Source: Zopfochytrium polystomum (lineage: Eukaryota; Chytridiomycota; Chytridiomycetes; Chytridiales; Chytridiaceae). From it: a stretch of DNA of 64,000 nt. Both the position numbers and the translations under genes were made by a program. The stretch is from assembly GCA_025765615.1 (NCBI GenBank), contig JAIVFJ010000003.1, positions 372,001 through 436,000 on the forward strand, in the 5' to 3' direction. The stretch's first letter is position 1. Each line of letters starts with the position of its first letter. The notes under the pieces are model-generated. The model saw only the letters and a program-made list of their open reading frames with translations. It was not told where the DNA came from and made no database searches. This document shows, piece after piece, positions 9,780 to 20,197 of this stretch.

Positions 9780-11118
9780 ATGGCAGACACACCCACTAGG
9801 GATGCCTCACAGGCTTCTCCACCTCCAGAACCACCTCCACCAGAACCACCTCCTCATCACCAACATTCACGTTCACCATCACCTGACAACTCAGCCAAGC
9901 GTACGCGTTCTGGGCAAACCTACCTCACAAGCACAACATGTCCCGACCCCCAAACTCGTGCAGAAGCCATGTTGGGTAAATGGTCCAAGGAGTGGATTGC
10001 AGCAGAGCAGACTGAGATCGATGCCCTTCGCACTTTAGCAGCCTTTGAAGTTGTGGAACGGCCCACCAACATCAACGTCGTGCAGAACAAATGGGTCTAT
10101 AAGTCTTCGTTGGCTCATTGCCATGGCGGCTGCAAACAACTGGCACACTGCTATTGTCGACATCAGCAACGCGTACCTGAACAGCATGCTTGATGTGCCC
10201 ATTTACATGGAGCAGCCAGATGGCTACCGCAGTGATGGCAAGCTCCGCGAAATAGGAACAATCAAAACCATCCTCAATATGCAACTGGAACACCGCCACA
10301 ACGGAATCTTCTTGCACCAGAAAGCCTATATCAAGGAATTACTTCAACGCCATGCCAACACTATCAACAATCGCACTGCAGTAACTGCCCTTCCCAGTAG
10401 TCTCAATCTTCACCCACGTGGGATCGACGAAGCAGCTGCAGACCAGAGACTGTACCAGGCAATCCTTGGCGGCATCAACTACCTTGCAACACACACGCGG
10501 CCAGACCTTGCCCCAGCAGTTTCCTACCTTGGTGCCTTCAGCAAGGACCCTAGCAAGCAACACATGAAGATCCTTATTCGGGTTCTCGAATATCTCAACA
10601 GTACTAGTGAGTATGGTTTATTCTATTCTTGCAACTGCACAGATATAGCCGGTTACTCCGATGCTGCCCATGGTGTCCACTCAGATGGGAAATCACAGCT
10701 TGGCTACTATGTTCTATTTGGAGGAACAGCTATTAGTTGGACATCTGTTCGAAGCAGCACTGTCATGCTGTCACCGCAGGAAGCTGAATATGTAGCGGTG
10801 TCTGAACTGGGACGAGAACTTAAGGCACTGTCCCAACTCTATTCAGCACTTCAACTTCCGTCTCCCACTCCTCTTGTCATCTACACTGACAACAGCGGTG
10901 TGATCAACCTCAGTTCAAATGATCTTTACACCAATCGGTCAAAGCATATCATGGTAAAGTATCATTATATTCGAGAACTTGTGAAACAAAAAGTAGTACG
11001 GCTTGAGTGGATTGCTGGAGGAGAACAGCCTGCAGACTATATGACGAAATCTCTCTCAGCTGCTCTCAGTGAATACCATTTGAGTCGTATTGGCCTTTGT
11101 TTCTTCTCTTTCCTCTGA
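9780..11118 (+). pseudogene. Copia RT (deleted core) and RNase H
   Basis: Begins ATGGCAGAC with a Pro-rich linker and the RT N-terminal block (WIAAEQTEIDALRTLAAFEV, KWVYK). A deletion near 10101-10112 shifts the frame and removes the next RT motifs. The frame resumes at LIAMAAANNWHTAIVDISNAY, then a second deletion at ~10238 joins SDGK to LREIGTIKTIL, removing the segment that in the older copy contains IYVDN, the catalytic YVDD position. The C-terminal RNase H is complete, with acidic residues in YSDAAHG, QEAEYVA, YTDNSG and QPADYMTK. Reverse transcriptase activity is therefore lost while RNase H could survive. Confidence 0.85.
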
Positions 11119-11367
11119 TTCATTTTTTCTATCTGTGAAGTTGTTTTCTTCTTTGTTCTTTTTCATTACTTTGACTCATTTTCTTTTACCTCTGAAGTTC
11201 AATATGTGCCCCCATCCATTTTTGCTAGTGTGGTCTGTCCTTTCTGTTCTGCCATCCGATGGCCAGTCATACCTGTTTGTGATTCTTCTTTCTCCGGTGT
11301 ACGGTTTCCTTAAGTTGACTATGGCTTAAGGTTTTCCTCCGTGCCGGCCTTTGCTCCTGCCCACAGC

Positions 11368-11378
11368 TTAGGGGGGAG
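11368..11378 (+). promoter_or_regulatory. Polypurine tract
   Basis: TTAGGGGGGAG directly abuts the 3' LTR at 11379 and would prime plus-strand DNA synthesis. The same tract sits beside the older element's 3' LTR (minus strand, 3888 onward). Confidence 0.85.
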
Positions 11379-11617
11379 TGTTAGTTTTGGGTCTTTTGGT
11401 GTAAGCAGTGTGCAGGAGCTTTGACCTGATACTGCTCTGCAAGGATGACTTGCAGCATTTTGCAAGTGATGGTCCTTGTAACAGTTTTGTATAAAGACAA
11501 ACACAAGACTGACAGAAGCCAAGATCAACCCCCCACCACCACCACCTTCAGTAGTGTACTCCACCCATCACCACAGCAGCACAACCCATAGACAATCCAG
11601 CCCAACGAAATCTTTCA
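11379..11617 (+). repeat. 3' LTR of copia element
   Basis: 239 bp, starting after the polypurine tract and ending CTTTCA at 11617, followed by the GTAGC duplication. Confidence 0.95.
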
Positions 11618-11728
11618 GTAGCCAGACTTTGCCATCACTGCAGTAGCCGTCTGGCTGCTCCATGTAAATGGGCACATTGAGCATGCTGTTTAGGTACGCG
11701 TTGCTGATGTCGACAATAGCAGTGTGCA
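11618..11728 (-). pseudogene. Continuation of the older copia RT
   Basis: Minus-strand RT sequence (HTAIVDISNAYLNSMLNVPI, MEQPDGYCSDGKVW) that joins in frame to the RT at 5461 once the nested element and one GTAGC are removed. Homology ends abruptly at 11728, and the 74 bp up to the tRNA-headed retroposon (11802) are unassigned. Confidence 0.85.
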
Positions 11729-11801
11729 GAGAGACCATACCACCACATAATACCTGACCAGGCAACTCATTCATATCACCTTGAGAGACCTGGATTTGAA
11801 G

Positions 11802-12705
11802 TGATGTATTGACAGGAACCGGCGAGGCACTACCACAGTCTTACCCTCCCACCTTCCATCATCAAGCTCCTACCCCAGACCAGCCTAAACAGTATGCAGA
11901 ATGGTGAGGTGCACTGGGACTTGAACCCAACACACTGCCATAAATGGCCAAGAGAACCAATTCTCCTGTCACACACCAGGGGACTGCCACCCCCAGCTCA
12001 TACACACAGTCAGAGAAGGAATAAGGGCAGGCAAGAAGACTTCAGGTACAGGTTCTAAGGGGCAACAAGAATGGGGGGTGGGCTGCTTAAATAGGAGAGG
12101 GTTGGAATCAGCAGGGTGAAGGAAGAAGGAAGGGAAAAAGGGGAAAACATATACAAAAGAACAAAACAATAAATCAGCAAAGAAGAGAGAGGAGGAGTGA
12201 GTCACCAAACAATGGGGCTGAGCCATCAAACAAGGAAGACAGCTCAGAAAATCATGGAGCATTTCTTGGCATCAGCTGCCAAGAAAGATGGAGGAGATGG
12301 AGAGAGCTGGTTGGTGCAAAGAGGAAGACAGTCACTCACAGCCACAAAAGAAAAGAGAGACACACACAGAGACAACAAACAAAATAAAAGATAATACAGA
12401 AAAAACAGGAAAAACAGGATAAACTACAAATTGAAAAAATAAGTAAAAATCATCAATAAAGAAAGGAGAAAAAACCCTATGATCTCATACCCTTTCATGA
12501 GGCCTTTCCTCATGGTAGCTTATGTAGCAGCTCTGTGTTAGCTCTGTGTACACCTGGACTACCAAAAGTGAGGAGGGCAAGCCTTAGTCATTGTGCAGAA
12601 CTTGGCATTTCTGCATCATTCAGTCAGTGGCTGCCGTCATGTCTCAAACTTAGCACCTTTCCCGTTAAAGGGAGCGCTCTACACCACTGAGCTAGAGGGC
12701 CTCTG
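11802..12705 (-). repeat. tRNA-headed retroposon family A, copy 1
   Basis: On the minus strand this begins near 12700 with a tRNA-like head. An A-box match TAGCTCAGTGGTGTAGAGCGC is followed by an anticodon-arm-like TCCC...GGGA and a degenerate B-box region. About 900 bp of sequence shared with 32995-34538 follow, including CTCACTTTTGG, a T/C-rich middle (TCCTGTTTTTCCTG) and the tail TTCCTGTCAATACATCA. Near the tail a second B-box-like word, GGGTTCAAGTCCC, occurs. It is a non-autonomous retroposon (SINE-like). It is not a functional tRNA gene, because the acceptor stem and T arm do not pair. Confidence 0.65.
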
Positions 12706-12982
12706 GCCAGTAGTGCAGAGCGGCCTGAGCCATTCGGCCTGCAACTTAGTGCGTAATAATAACATGAATAATATGCATGGCCGCGGCTAAGAGTCAGTGG
12801 TTCAGCTTGCAGGGACAATAATAACCCATGAAAATAATAAGAAATGGGGTCCAGCCGTGTTACGTCACTTTTGTGAAACATTGTTTGGTTGAGCCAAATT
12901 GATAATCCTCACAAGTTATAAGTTAAAAAAGCGGGGTATACTCTTTTTATTTGAGGTCGCAGGCTCAACAGCCTGTCGTCCT

Positions 12983-13222
12983 CACACTCCGAGTATTAAG
13001 TGGAACAGAAACATGGTAAACAGTTTTCCTCCTCCTCTGGTCAAGCAGATAGGAGAGGTTTTTACCCTGTGCCAGTCACAATTGCCTAGCAACTATTATA
13101 GTGTGCATATCATCATTATGTATCAATTATTCATAACAGCGTTTTTTCTGCTTCTCTCCAAGTTGGGGAGAACCCACAAACACACACCTCCACTTCATTC
13201 ACTCCTTCCACTCACTCACTCA
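12983..13222 (+). repeat. Interspersed repeat family B, copy 1 (partial)
   Basis: About 240 bp matching, in reverse complement, 33710-33990 (shared words GTATTAAGTGGAA, TTTTCCTCCTCCTCTG, CCTAGCAACTAT, ACTCCTTCCACTCACTC). The 5' end of the longer copy is missing here. No coding capacity. Confidence 0.7.
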
Positions 13223-14740
13223 GAGCAGACAGTTCACAACTCGCAGGTAAGTAAGGCTCTTTACTGCTCTTCTCTCTGGGATGACAAACAACTTGATGCG
13301 CTTGATTGCACTGCCCGAACAGTGTAATATTGGTCAAACAATCACAGGGTCCGCGGTGGTATCGCAGTCGTGTGCCGTCCTAGTAGCAGGAGGGGGTCGT
13401 GTATCAGGGAGGTGAAAGCGCCAGCGGCAATAATGATGGGCGTGCGCTGCGAGCACCACCCGTTTCCAATGGATTTGCCAGCGGAACTGTTGGAAAAGAG
13501 ATGGTCATCTTCTGTCGAGAGCGATTGCTTTCAGATCTGTGGTGTGTTGCAGCGGTTGGTGAGAAAGAAAGTGCCTGTGTATGTGTGTGCGTGTCTGTTT
13601 GTGTGTTTGCGACGGGGTTGTTCGTTGGCTCATCAGTGCGTGAGAGTTGGTTGAGTGGATTGTGGTCGGGATGGAATCGAGGTACAGTGAAGGTGAGGGA
13701 TCTTCTCTCCTCACAGAATTCCAGGATTAGTGTCGGGCAGCACCATTTTGAATGTTGTCTGAACCATCGCCTGGTCACACCTTGCTCCGATCCTCCTCAG
13801 GTTGCGGGTGTGTGTTATAAGAAATGCGAAAAAACAAATTTAATTGACAACGCACTATCTGGTGCTGGTTGATAAGTCTTTTCAAGCAGAAGTATTAGGA
13901 TTTGAACTTCAGATTTGTTGTTCACCTTCAACCACTGTGCCCGATTTTTTACATTGTTTTGAAAATACAAAATATACCTAAATTACATTCCAACCTTTCA
14001 ATTTTCATTCAAAGTTTCTATAATTAGTCCTTCGTGTCGGTTCAACCACAATGGCAGTCATTTGGGGTAGTGGCCTTGGATGTGATTACTGAAGCAGAAG
14101 AAAAGATGGATCAATCAAAATGCGTGACTCTGCAGATTTTGAACTTCAGCTGTGTCAACAGAGCTGTTATTGACGGAAACAGCCTGTGCCTTGAGAGAAT
14201 CTGGAATGGAGGGTGATGCAGAACGTGATCAATGCACGCCTTGTAGTATATGTAATGCTAAGACCAATTTAATTTAAGTCGTTCAGAAGAAACGGTTCTA
14301 ACAGCCAAATCAGCGGACTTCTCGCCGTGGAGGGACAGCCGCCAAGGGGGTGTATGCAGTAACGACGGCTGCCATTGACTTTGCTCAGCGCCCATTCATG
14401 TTGGATGGGACTGGGCAAACCTCAGTCAAACATTTTTGTTTCTCAGTTTGCAAACGCGTCTTTTTTGACTGGCACCAAATCAACGGAAGCAGGAAACGGC
14501 AGCAGCGCATTTGTTCAGAGGAACACGAGATCCGTCGACTGGCAGTCCTGATTTGGATGATATTGACGCAAACATTGAACAAAAACCAAACTTTCTGGGC
14601 GATGATGTGGATTTATTCAACGGTAGCTCGGAAATGGGCAAATAAGGAGGAACAAGCATACAGCAAATTAGTTGTTGAATGTTTGAATAGAAGGTTGCAA
14701 ACGGCGAGCATAGTGTCATTGAGCAGTTGAAGAGGTATCC
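13223..14740. other. No resolved gene; coding-like 3' segment
   Basis: No complete gene can be built. Around 14445-14690 the plus strand has coding-like pieces in two frames, VSQFANASFLTGTKSTEAGN and, one base out of register, SPDLDDIDANIEQKPNF ending in GSSEMGK and a stop. These may be the end of a damaged or badly spliced gene convergent with KAR5. A second possible exon near 13430-13540 (MDLPAELLEKRWSSSVES) is unconnected. A GT-rich tract lies at 13575-13610. Confidence 0.3.
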
Positions 14741-17085
14741 TCAGGAAAAGTCTGGGGAGTCGTGGAAGCGCAGGCGAGTCCCAACTTCATTGTTACTTAT
14801 GAAAGGGCGTTCTCCAGCTCGTCCAAATCTTCGATGGCGAATCTGAAGGTGGTTTGCGAAAAATGATGCCGATAGAAAGATTAAGCAGATTTCTCGAGCA
14901 AGCATCCCGATGATGGCAATCGATAAAACCTGGTGAACGTATTTCACTAGTAAGCTGGTGATCTCACCTCGGGGTTGCGCTTTAGAGATGACTTACCCAG
15001 GTGCCATAGAGTCCAGCGTCCCAACTCTCCACCCACTCGGTTTGAATGGATGTGTAAATTCCAGCAGATATCAGAATCGAAGCGAGGTGGACTGACCCTC
15101 GAAATCTCCGTCCAACTGGTAGCAGCGTGGTGACGGTGTTGGCGACGACCAATAAGCCAGTATATGCGAGAATTGGGACATTCCCAAGCAGCTGCTCCAA
15201 TGGCTGTAAGAGAGCGGGTGATAATATGGTTGTAATCCCGTTCGAGATGGCAAGCGTCGTCTCGTTCAAAAAGCGGAGGAAATGTGTGACTTCGGTAAGG
15301 TGTTCTGAGAAGCTGGCTTGAGTTTCAGCGAAGCTTGTTAGCGAAGTTGACAGTTCTACTGTAAGATTATCCTGCTTAAACGCGTGAACCTGCAGCTACG
15401 ATCCTAAACCAAAAGCCAAAAAATTTGCACACATAGAGCGTTTCGAGAAGTGAAGAGGCTGTCCTCAGCTCGCTGCGAACATCGCTGGCAAACACTGAAA
15501 ATTCTTGCTGCTCTCTCATTCCATCAGCAGAAGCGTTGTTACAAAATGTTTCGGCATACCTTGATGTCGGCGAGGCCCTCTGCGTTGGCATTCGCGGCCA
15601 GAACAAGAAACTTCTCTAAGTCCTTCTTCATGTATGACAATACCTTAAAAAATCATTAGAGAAACTCCTAAGATTTAGTTGAAGGAAGTACTGCAATACC
15701 AATGATTCGGCCGTCGAAAACGACGTGAACGCTTCCACGGCTGATTTAAGGTCTGTCTGGAAACTTGTCACCAAACAAGAAGAGCTCGTTCGTCGCTCAC
15801 ATCAACGACGGCGAGTTGAGCTCGATTGTGATCGGCGACCTCCTTAACAGCCTCCAATGCAGAGTCTCTGAGTTTGTGCACGGACTGCGCCTTAGAGTTA
15901 GGGTGGCCACGTTATTCATTTGGGAAACGCACATCCACTAAATCGGCCATGCTCGTTTCAAATGTTTGCCTGAAGTTTAAAGACACTTCGTGAACATTTT
16001 TCTCTGAAGACCGCTGTATTTGTCCCTGCAAATCGGCAATGTGAGCAAGTCCGGTGTCCACAAGTTTGAAATCCAGCAAGAGGCTTTGAAACATTTGCCG
16101 AAGAGAAGCACCGAGATCCTGAATTTGGTCAACCTGCCATTCATACCTGCCACACTTCGTACCTTCAACCCCGAGAAAGCCACACCGAGCTCATCACGCG
16201 CTTCTCTGAGGCCGTTCTGGTAAGCTTCCTCATGCTGCCGCCACCTTGCAAAATCTTGAAGCTGTTGAAGCAACAGCCTATACTGAGCAAGCTGCCCAAG
16301 CGTAATGTTGGAGTGAAGCTCGACGAGCAGTTCCCGTTCCACAGCGTGGCGAACCGCAAGACACATAGTCATGACGTCGCGAAGGTATCCGCTGTAAGAA
16401 GTCCAGAGCTGCGCTGATGATGCGTATATTCTAAAATGACGTATACGTTGGCAAATCGACTCTGCAAATGGCAATCGACTCAACTCTATGCACTTCTTAA
16501 TTGAAAATTTCTGTCCGTTTTCGCACTCTGGAGGTGGCTCGACGCTGGCAGTCCGAATTTCGCAGTTTGTCAACCTGACGGCATCTTGTGAAATCTTCAG
16601 AGGTTTGTCGTTCGTTCAGCGTCCTCACATTCGATTTTCTCCTCGTCGGTCGAGTGAACGGATGAACAACCGGCTTTCAGCGCCTTCGCAGCCTCTCGAA
16701 AGCAAGCGCCGATATGGCTGTTTGTAGTTCCCTGCTTCTGCTCGATGTTCTCCAGAAAGCGCTGCCCCCTTCGCAGCGCTGCGGCAAGCTCCTCGGCGTC
16801 ATCTACATTCGTAAGCTTGCCCAGCCATGCAGGTAAGGAGTCATCTAAGGACGTTATGGCTGGAAAGCTGTCTGCCAGGCCAGAGTCCGCTGAGACATCG
16901 GTGGGTGAAGAGAGTGCCCCTTGCTGCGATTGAGACTGCGGAACTACTGTGCGAGTCGACGTCGAAAAGGGACGGAAGAATGCGGCTTCAACGAAGGCGA
17001 ACGGGCCGGTGAGTATGATCGCGCAAGCAACAAGCAGCAGCCATTGCCGGCGGTATTGCTGCGAAGGGCCAGCATCGATCCCCAT
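14741..17085 (-). CDS. KAR5: Nuclear fusion (karyogamy) protein KAR5/Tht1
   Basis: KAR5 family proteins sit in the nuclear envelope/ER and act in nuclear membrane fusion during mating. The ATG at 17085 gives a signal peptide (WLLLVACAIILTGPFAFVEA), and an in-frame ATG lies at 17130. The lumenal domain has the family hallmark YAVRLTNCEI followed by PPEC, then LWTSYSGYLRDV, and several conserved cysteines. Coiled-coil-like helices follow, then a C-terminal membrane region (PILAYTGLLVVANTVTTLLP; VLSIAIIGMLAREICLIFL) and a short tail. I count about nine introns, some only 29 nt (16134-16162) and 44 nt (16585-16628). The YAVRLTNC hallmark is created by splicing across the latter. Exon ends in the middle (15300-15960) are less certain. 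Confidence 0.85.
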
Positions 17086-17422
17086 TCGGGTATTGGGAGA
17101 GATGCGAGCACAGGGAGATGGAACTGCCATCTCTCAGGGGCTGACAATTCCTTCCACTTCAGATTTTTGTCGAGAGACGGAGATATTATTTGACTCATGT
17201 CTCTGTTCGAGTTAGCCGCTCTGATGGCCACCAATATCACGGCGGACAGAGCACCAATCCTAACGGTCGAGGACAAGGAAGGCCCTTCATGACTTCATAC
17301 TTGCGCAGCTGGTCGACAATGCCAAAAATTGCAAGAGAAAGCACCACCCCAATTGAATTTACAAATAGCAAATGGAGAAAGAGAGTTGTCCGCTTCATAT
17401 ACGTTCCGCGCTTTCGTGGCAT
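16944..17422 (-). CDS. Possible small two-helix membrane protein
   Basis: The ATG at 17422 opens a frame with one hydrophobic helix (LFLHLLFVNSIGVVLSLAIF). A clean 41-nt intron (GTATGA...TTAG, 17260-17300) joins it to a second one (IGALSAVILVAI) followed by a polar tail. The 3' end is unclear: the frame runs to 16944 and overlaps the first KAR5 exon on the same strand, so the real stop may be earlier after another splice. Two short helices with a hairpin recall VMA21-type V-ATPase assembly factors, but there is no diagnostic motif and I do not assign it. It diverges from SCAI across about 175 bp. Confidence 0.35.
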
Positions 17423-17596
17423 CCATAACGCTTAGAGGTTGGTGCCATTAAAACGCTGCAAACAGAGACTGTCGCTCCAGTCACAGACCAGCTGGAAGCC
17501 TGATATGTGTGGGAGTTTGATAGGCTGCGTGTTGGCGTTAAGGGCGAATATGAAATGTTAAAAGAAAAAGAAAAAAGGAAAAATCGTGAACAGGAC

Positions 17597-20101
17597 ATGG
17601 AGGCGACCACGAGCCCAGATCCTTCAACCGCCGCCGCCACCAGTGCCGTGAGCGTCACCGCCGCCACGGCAAACGCCACTGCAACTGCACCGCTCGCCGC
17701 TTCTTCCGCGTCGGCCCCTCCCGCGGCTGGTGGCTCGACGTCCAATCCCAACGCGAAGATCGTCGATGGTCTGTTTCGCACCTGATAATCCAAAGCTGCC
17801 TTTTCGGCGCCTTCTTGTGTCTGTCTTAAACGGTGCAGTGGTTTGAAAACCCACGCTGCCACAGCACATACATCCCCAACAAGAATCGCCATCAACTCAA
17901 CTCACTATTCAACCCACCCCAGAGTTTCAGTATCTGCTGGAAAAGTCGCAACAGCTATTTGCCGGGCTGAGGTTCGACATCGCTTTCGTTGCTCAGCTTT
18001 GAGTCGACAGATCACTCAACGCCGAACAGAGATCTTCCACCCACAGGAAAGAATTGGCAGCCGTACTTTCAGCGAACGTTCGAGGTTTACACGAAGCTGT
18101 GGAAGTTTCAGCAGCAGCATAGGTACCGGTCCTCCACTTTGTCATTCCTCTTGTTTAAAATGAAATCGTTTAGAGTCGTACTGGAGAACAAAGACGTTTA
18201 CGGCCTAAAGAGATGGGAAATAGGCGAAATCGCGTCCAAAATCGGCCGTTTGTAACGTATTTGATTCCATTCCCATTCTAATTACCGGACCATCCAGAAC
18301 TTTACTATCACTACTACTTGCGAACCTCCGAGACAAACTATCTCTACGAATCATACGTGTTTTATGAGGCGATCCGTGACCGCCAGTACTTCCGAGACGT
18401 CATGGAGTCCAAAAAGTCTGTAAGGCTTGGCGATTAAAATTGGAAATTAAGCAGAACGTTCAATTAGCCCGGCATTGATGATCAAGAAACTTCGGTATTA
18501 TGCAAGGTTTATCGTCGTGTGTCTTCTTCTCAATCGGAACGACATCATCAAGAAATTGATGGAGGAGTTGGAATCTCTGGTGCAGCAGTACACGAAGGAC
18601 TTCAAGCCAACAGACGCAGCAGAGTGGAATGTAGTTCTGACAGAAATTTCGACATTTCTCGAGGTAAGCATCGTCATCATCCACTGCCGGCCTTTAATAC
18701 GCGGCGCTCAGGCGGAGCGGAAACTGGCCCCAATTGATGTGGACGGTGTGCCGTTCAGCGTTCCGAGCCGCCTCCAAATCGAGCGTACATCCAAGCTAGA
18801 CAAAGATGGCCAGGCGAAACTTCGCTTGCAAGAGGCGATCCTTGTTGGAAACTACCAAAATCAGATTAAGTTTTCAGAACTCACTCTCGATATGTACAGA
18901 CTTCTGCAATCTCTTGAAAGAGAGCCAAACACGCAGGGTGGCAGAGCAGTTACGAGCGAGCCAACCGAAAAAAAGGAGGATGGTGTGGAGGGCGCTGAGG
19001 GGGATAAAAATGCGTCTCGGCGCACAAACCCGCACAAGTACCTGCTTTACAGACCAACTTTCGCTCAGCTTTTCTTGTACCTGAGCACAGCCTTCAAGGT
19101 TTTGCCATGCAATTTTCAACTGGTGATCTAACGCATTAACCCTTTCGTCAGGATATTAACGAAAACTCTGCACTTCTCCTGTATATTTCCGCCGATGGCT
19201 CGAAGCGACAGGCAAAACCTACCAATCCTGGATATGCCGGTGGTATCGCAACCGCTGTGAACTTCACGCGCAAGGCGAATGAGAAAAGCGATGTGGACCA
19301 AATATCGCTCTTGCACAGCTTACACCCAGCCGACCTCGTACCCTTTACACGCAAGCCTCTCTTTGTCATTGTAGACAGCACGAACAGCACTGCATTCAAG
19401 GTATTTTGTTAAATATTTGTGAACGCAGCTCAAGATTGTTTTTTATATAGGACACTCCTCGAGAATTCAATCAATCGTTAGTCTGCCTAATGAGTCCCAC
19501 CGAATATCCCTCAACGGTCAAAGGTGTTTGAGAGCAGAATCCCTTGCTATGCGCTAATTTTTCGAAGACTCAACTCAGATTGGCAGCATCTTTACCTTGT
19601 TTTTGCATTCCCCGGTGAAAGCATTCGCTTTCGTCTCAGATTTGACCGAAATTCAGCCGGACGTTTGGGGAAAATGCGTTAGCCTAGTCCTTGCAACCGA
19701 AAAGGTCATTTTCGAGCTTCTGGAAGGCTCTCATGCGTCGTCTCTTGGTTAGTCGGACCGAATATTGGCGCGAGACTGACCTCTTGTCAGACAAGTCGTT
19801 CAAAAGATTTCTCCAGGACGACTTCCTCCGACAGATCACTATTCGGTTCATTTTCTGCTCTGCCACATTGCAAAGCCATATTCACTTCAAAGAAAGCAAG
19901 GTACTGAGAGTGCGTTTGCTCCTGGATGCAACTCTCTAACTGGAGGCAAAGCACCTTCCCTCCTCCCTCCCTGCCCTTCCGCAAACCCTACTTGCGGCCC
20001 CCGAGATTCTGGCGAAGCTTCAAGAAATAGCTGTTGCGGCGAATGTCGCAAATATGTACAACTTCAATCCTACCTCTTCGACGCCAATGGAGATTGTTTA
20101 A
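17597..20101 (+). CDS. SCAI: SCAI family transcriptional cofactor
   Basis: Strong match along the whole SCAI family (Suppressor of Cancer cell Invasion), which in animals binds MAL/MRTF and represses SRF targets and also acts in DNA repair. Seen: FQYLLEKSQQLFAGLRDLP, YFQRTFEVYTKLWKFQQQHR, WEIGEIASKI, YYHYYLRTSET, IKKLRYYARFIVVCLLLN, NQIKFSELTLDMYRLLQ, NPHKYLLYRPTFAQLF, PFTRKPLFVIVDS and, near the C-terminus, FIFCSATLQ. An Ala/Thr-rich tail precedes the domain. At least ten short introns restore frame exactly (for example 17769-17922, 17972-18029, 18123-18173, 18248-18297, 18416-18467). The ATG at 17597 has a good context (GACATGG) after an A-rich leader. An AATAAA lies ~55 nt after the stop. 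Its role outside animals is unknown. Confidence 0.93.
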
Positions 20102-20197
20102 AGCTGCCTGGGGAGCAAATGGGGGAAATGCCTCCTTGTGTTTGGGTCTCAACAAAATAAAGAAAGAAAAGAAAAAAAAAGGTCCAGTTGATCGTGA

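Larger units (their letters stand above)
5462..11617 (+). mobile_element. Ty1/copia retrotransposon, full length but RT-deleted
   Basis: A 6156-bp LTR retrotransposon with two 239-bp LTRs (5462-5700, 11379-11617) beginning TGTTAG and ending CTTTCA, flanked by the 5-bp duplication GTAGC (5457-5461, 11618-11622). Internal order is gag, protease, integrase, a 420-bp spacer, then reverse transcriptase and RNase H, the copia (Pseudoviridae) order with integrase before RT. The LTRs looked essentially identical in the parts I compared, which suggests recent insertion. Two internal deletions in the RT coding part remove its catalytic core, so it cannot be autonomous; if it moved in this state it needed another copy for RT. 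It sits inside an older relative on the other strand. Confidence 0.95.

Noticed and set aside
10200..10260. The RT gap at SDGK/LREIG as a spliced-out intron captured by retrotransposition
   Set aside because: Splicing the older copy's sequence at the nearby GT and AG would give GGCAAACTCC, but the element reads GGCAAGCTCC. Microhomology deletion fits better.
12640..12705. tRNA gene on the minus strand (A-box TAGCTCAGTGGTGTAGAGCGC)
   Set aside because: The acceptor stem and T arm do not pair, the B-box is degenerate, and the sequence continues as a dispersed repeat shared with 32995 onward. It is a retroposon head.
16590..16640. KAR5 exon 1 continuing to the stop at 16597 (DAERTTNL)
   Set aside because: Removing the 44-nt intron 16585-16628 restores the conserved YAVRLTNCEI block in frame.
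16944..17422. VMA21 assignment for the small two-helix frame
   Set aside because: Only the topology fits; no diagnostic residues were found, and the frame overlaps KAR5.
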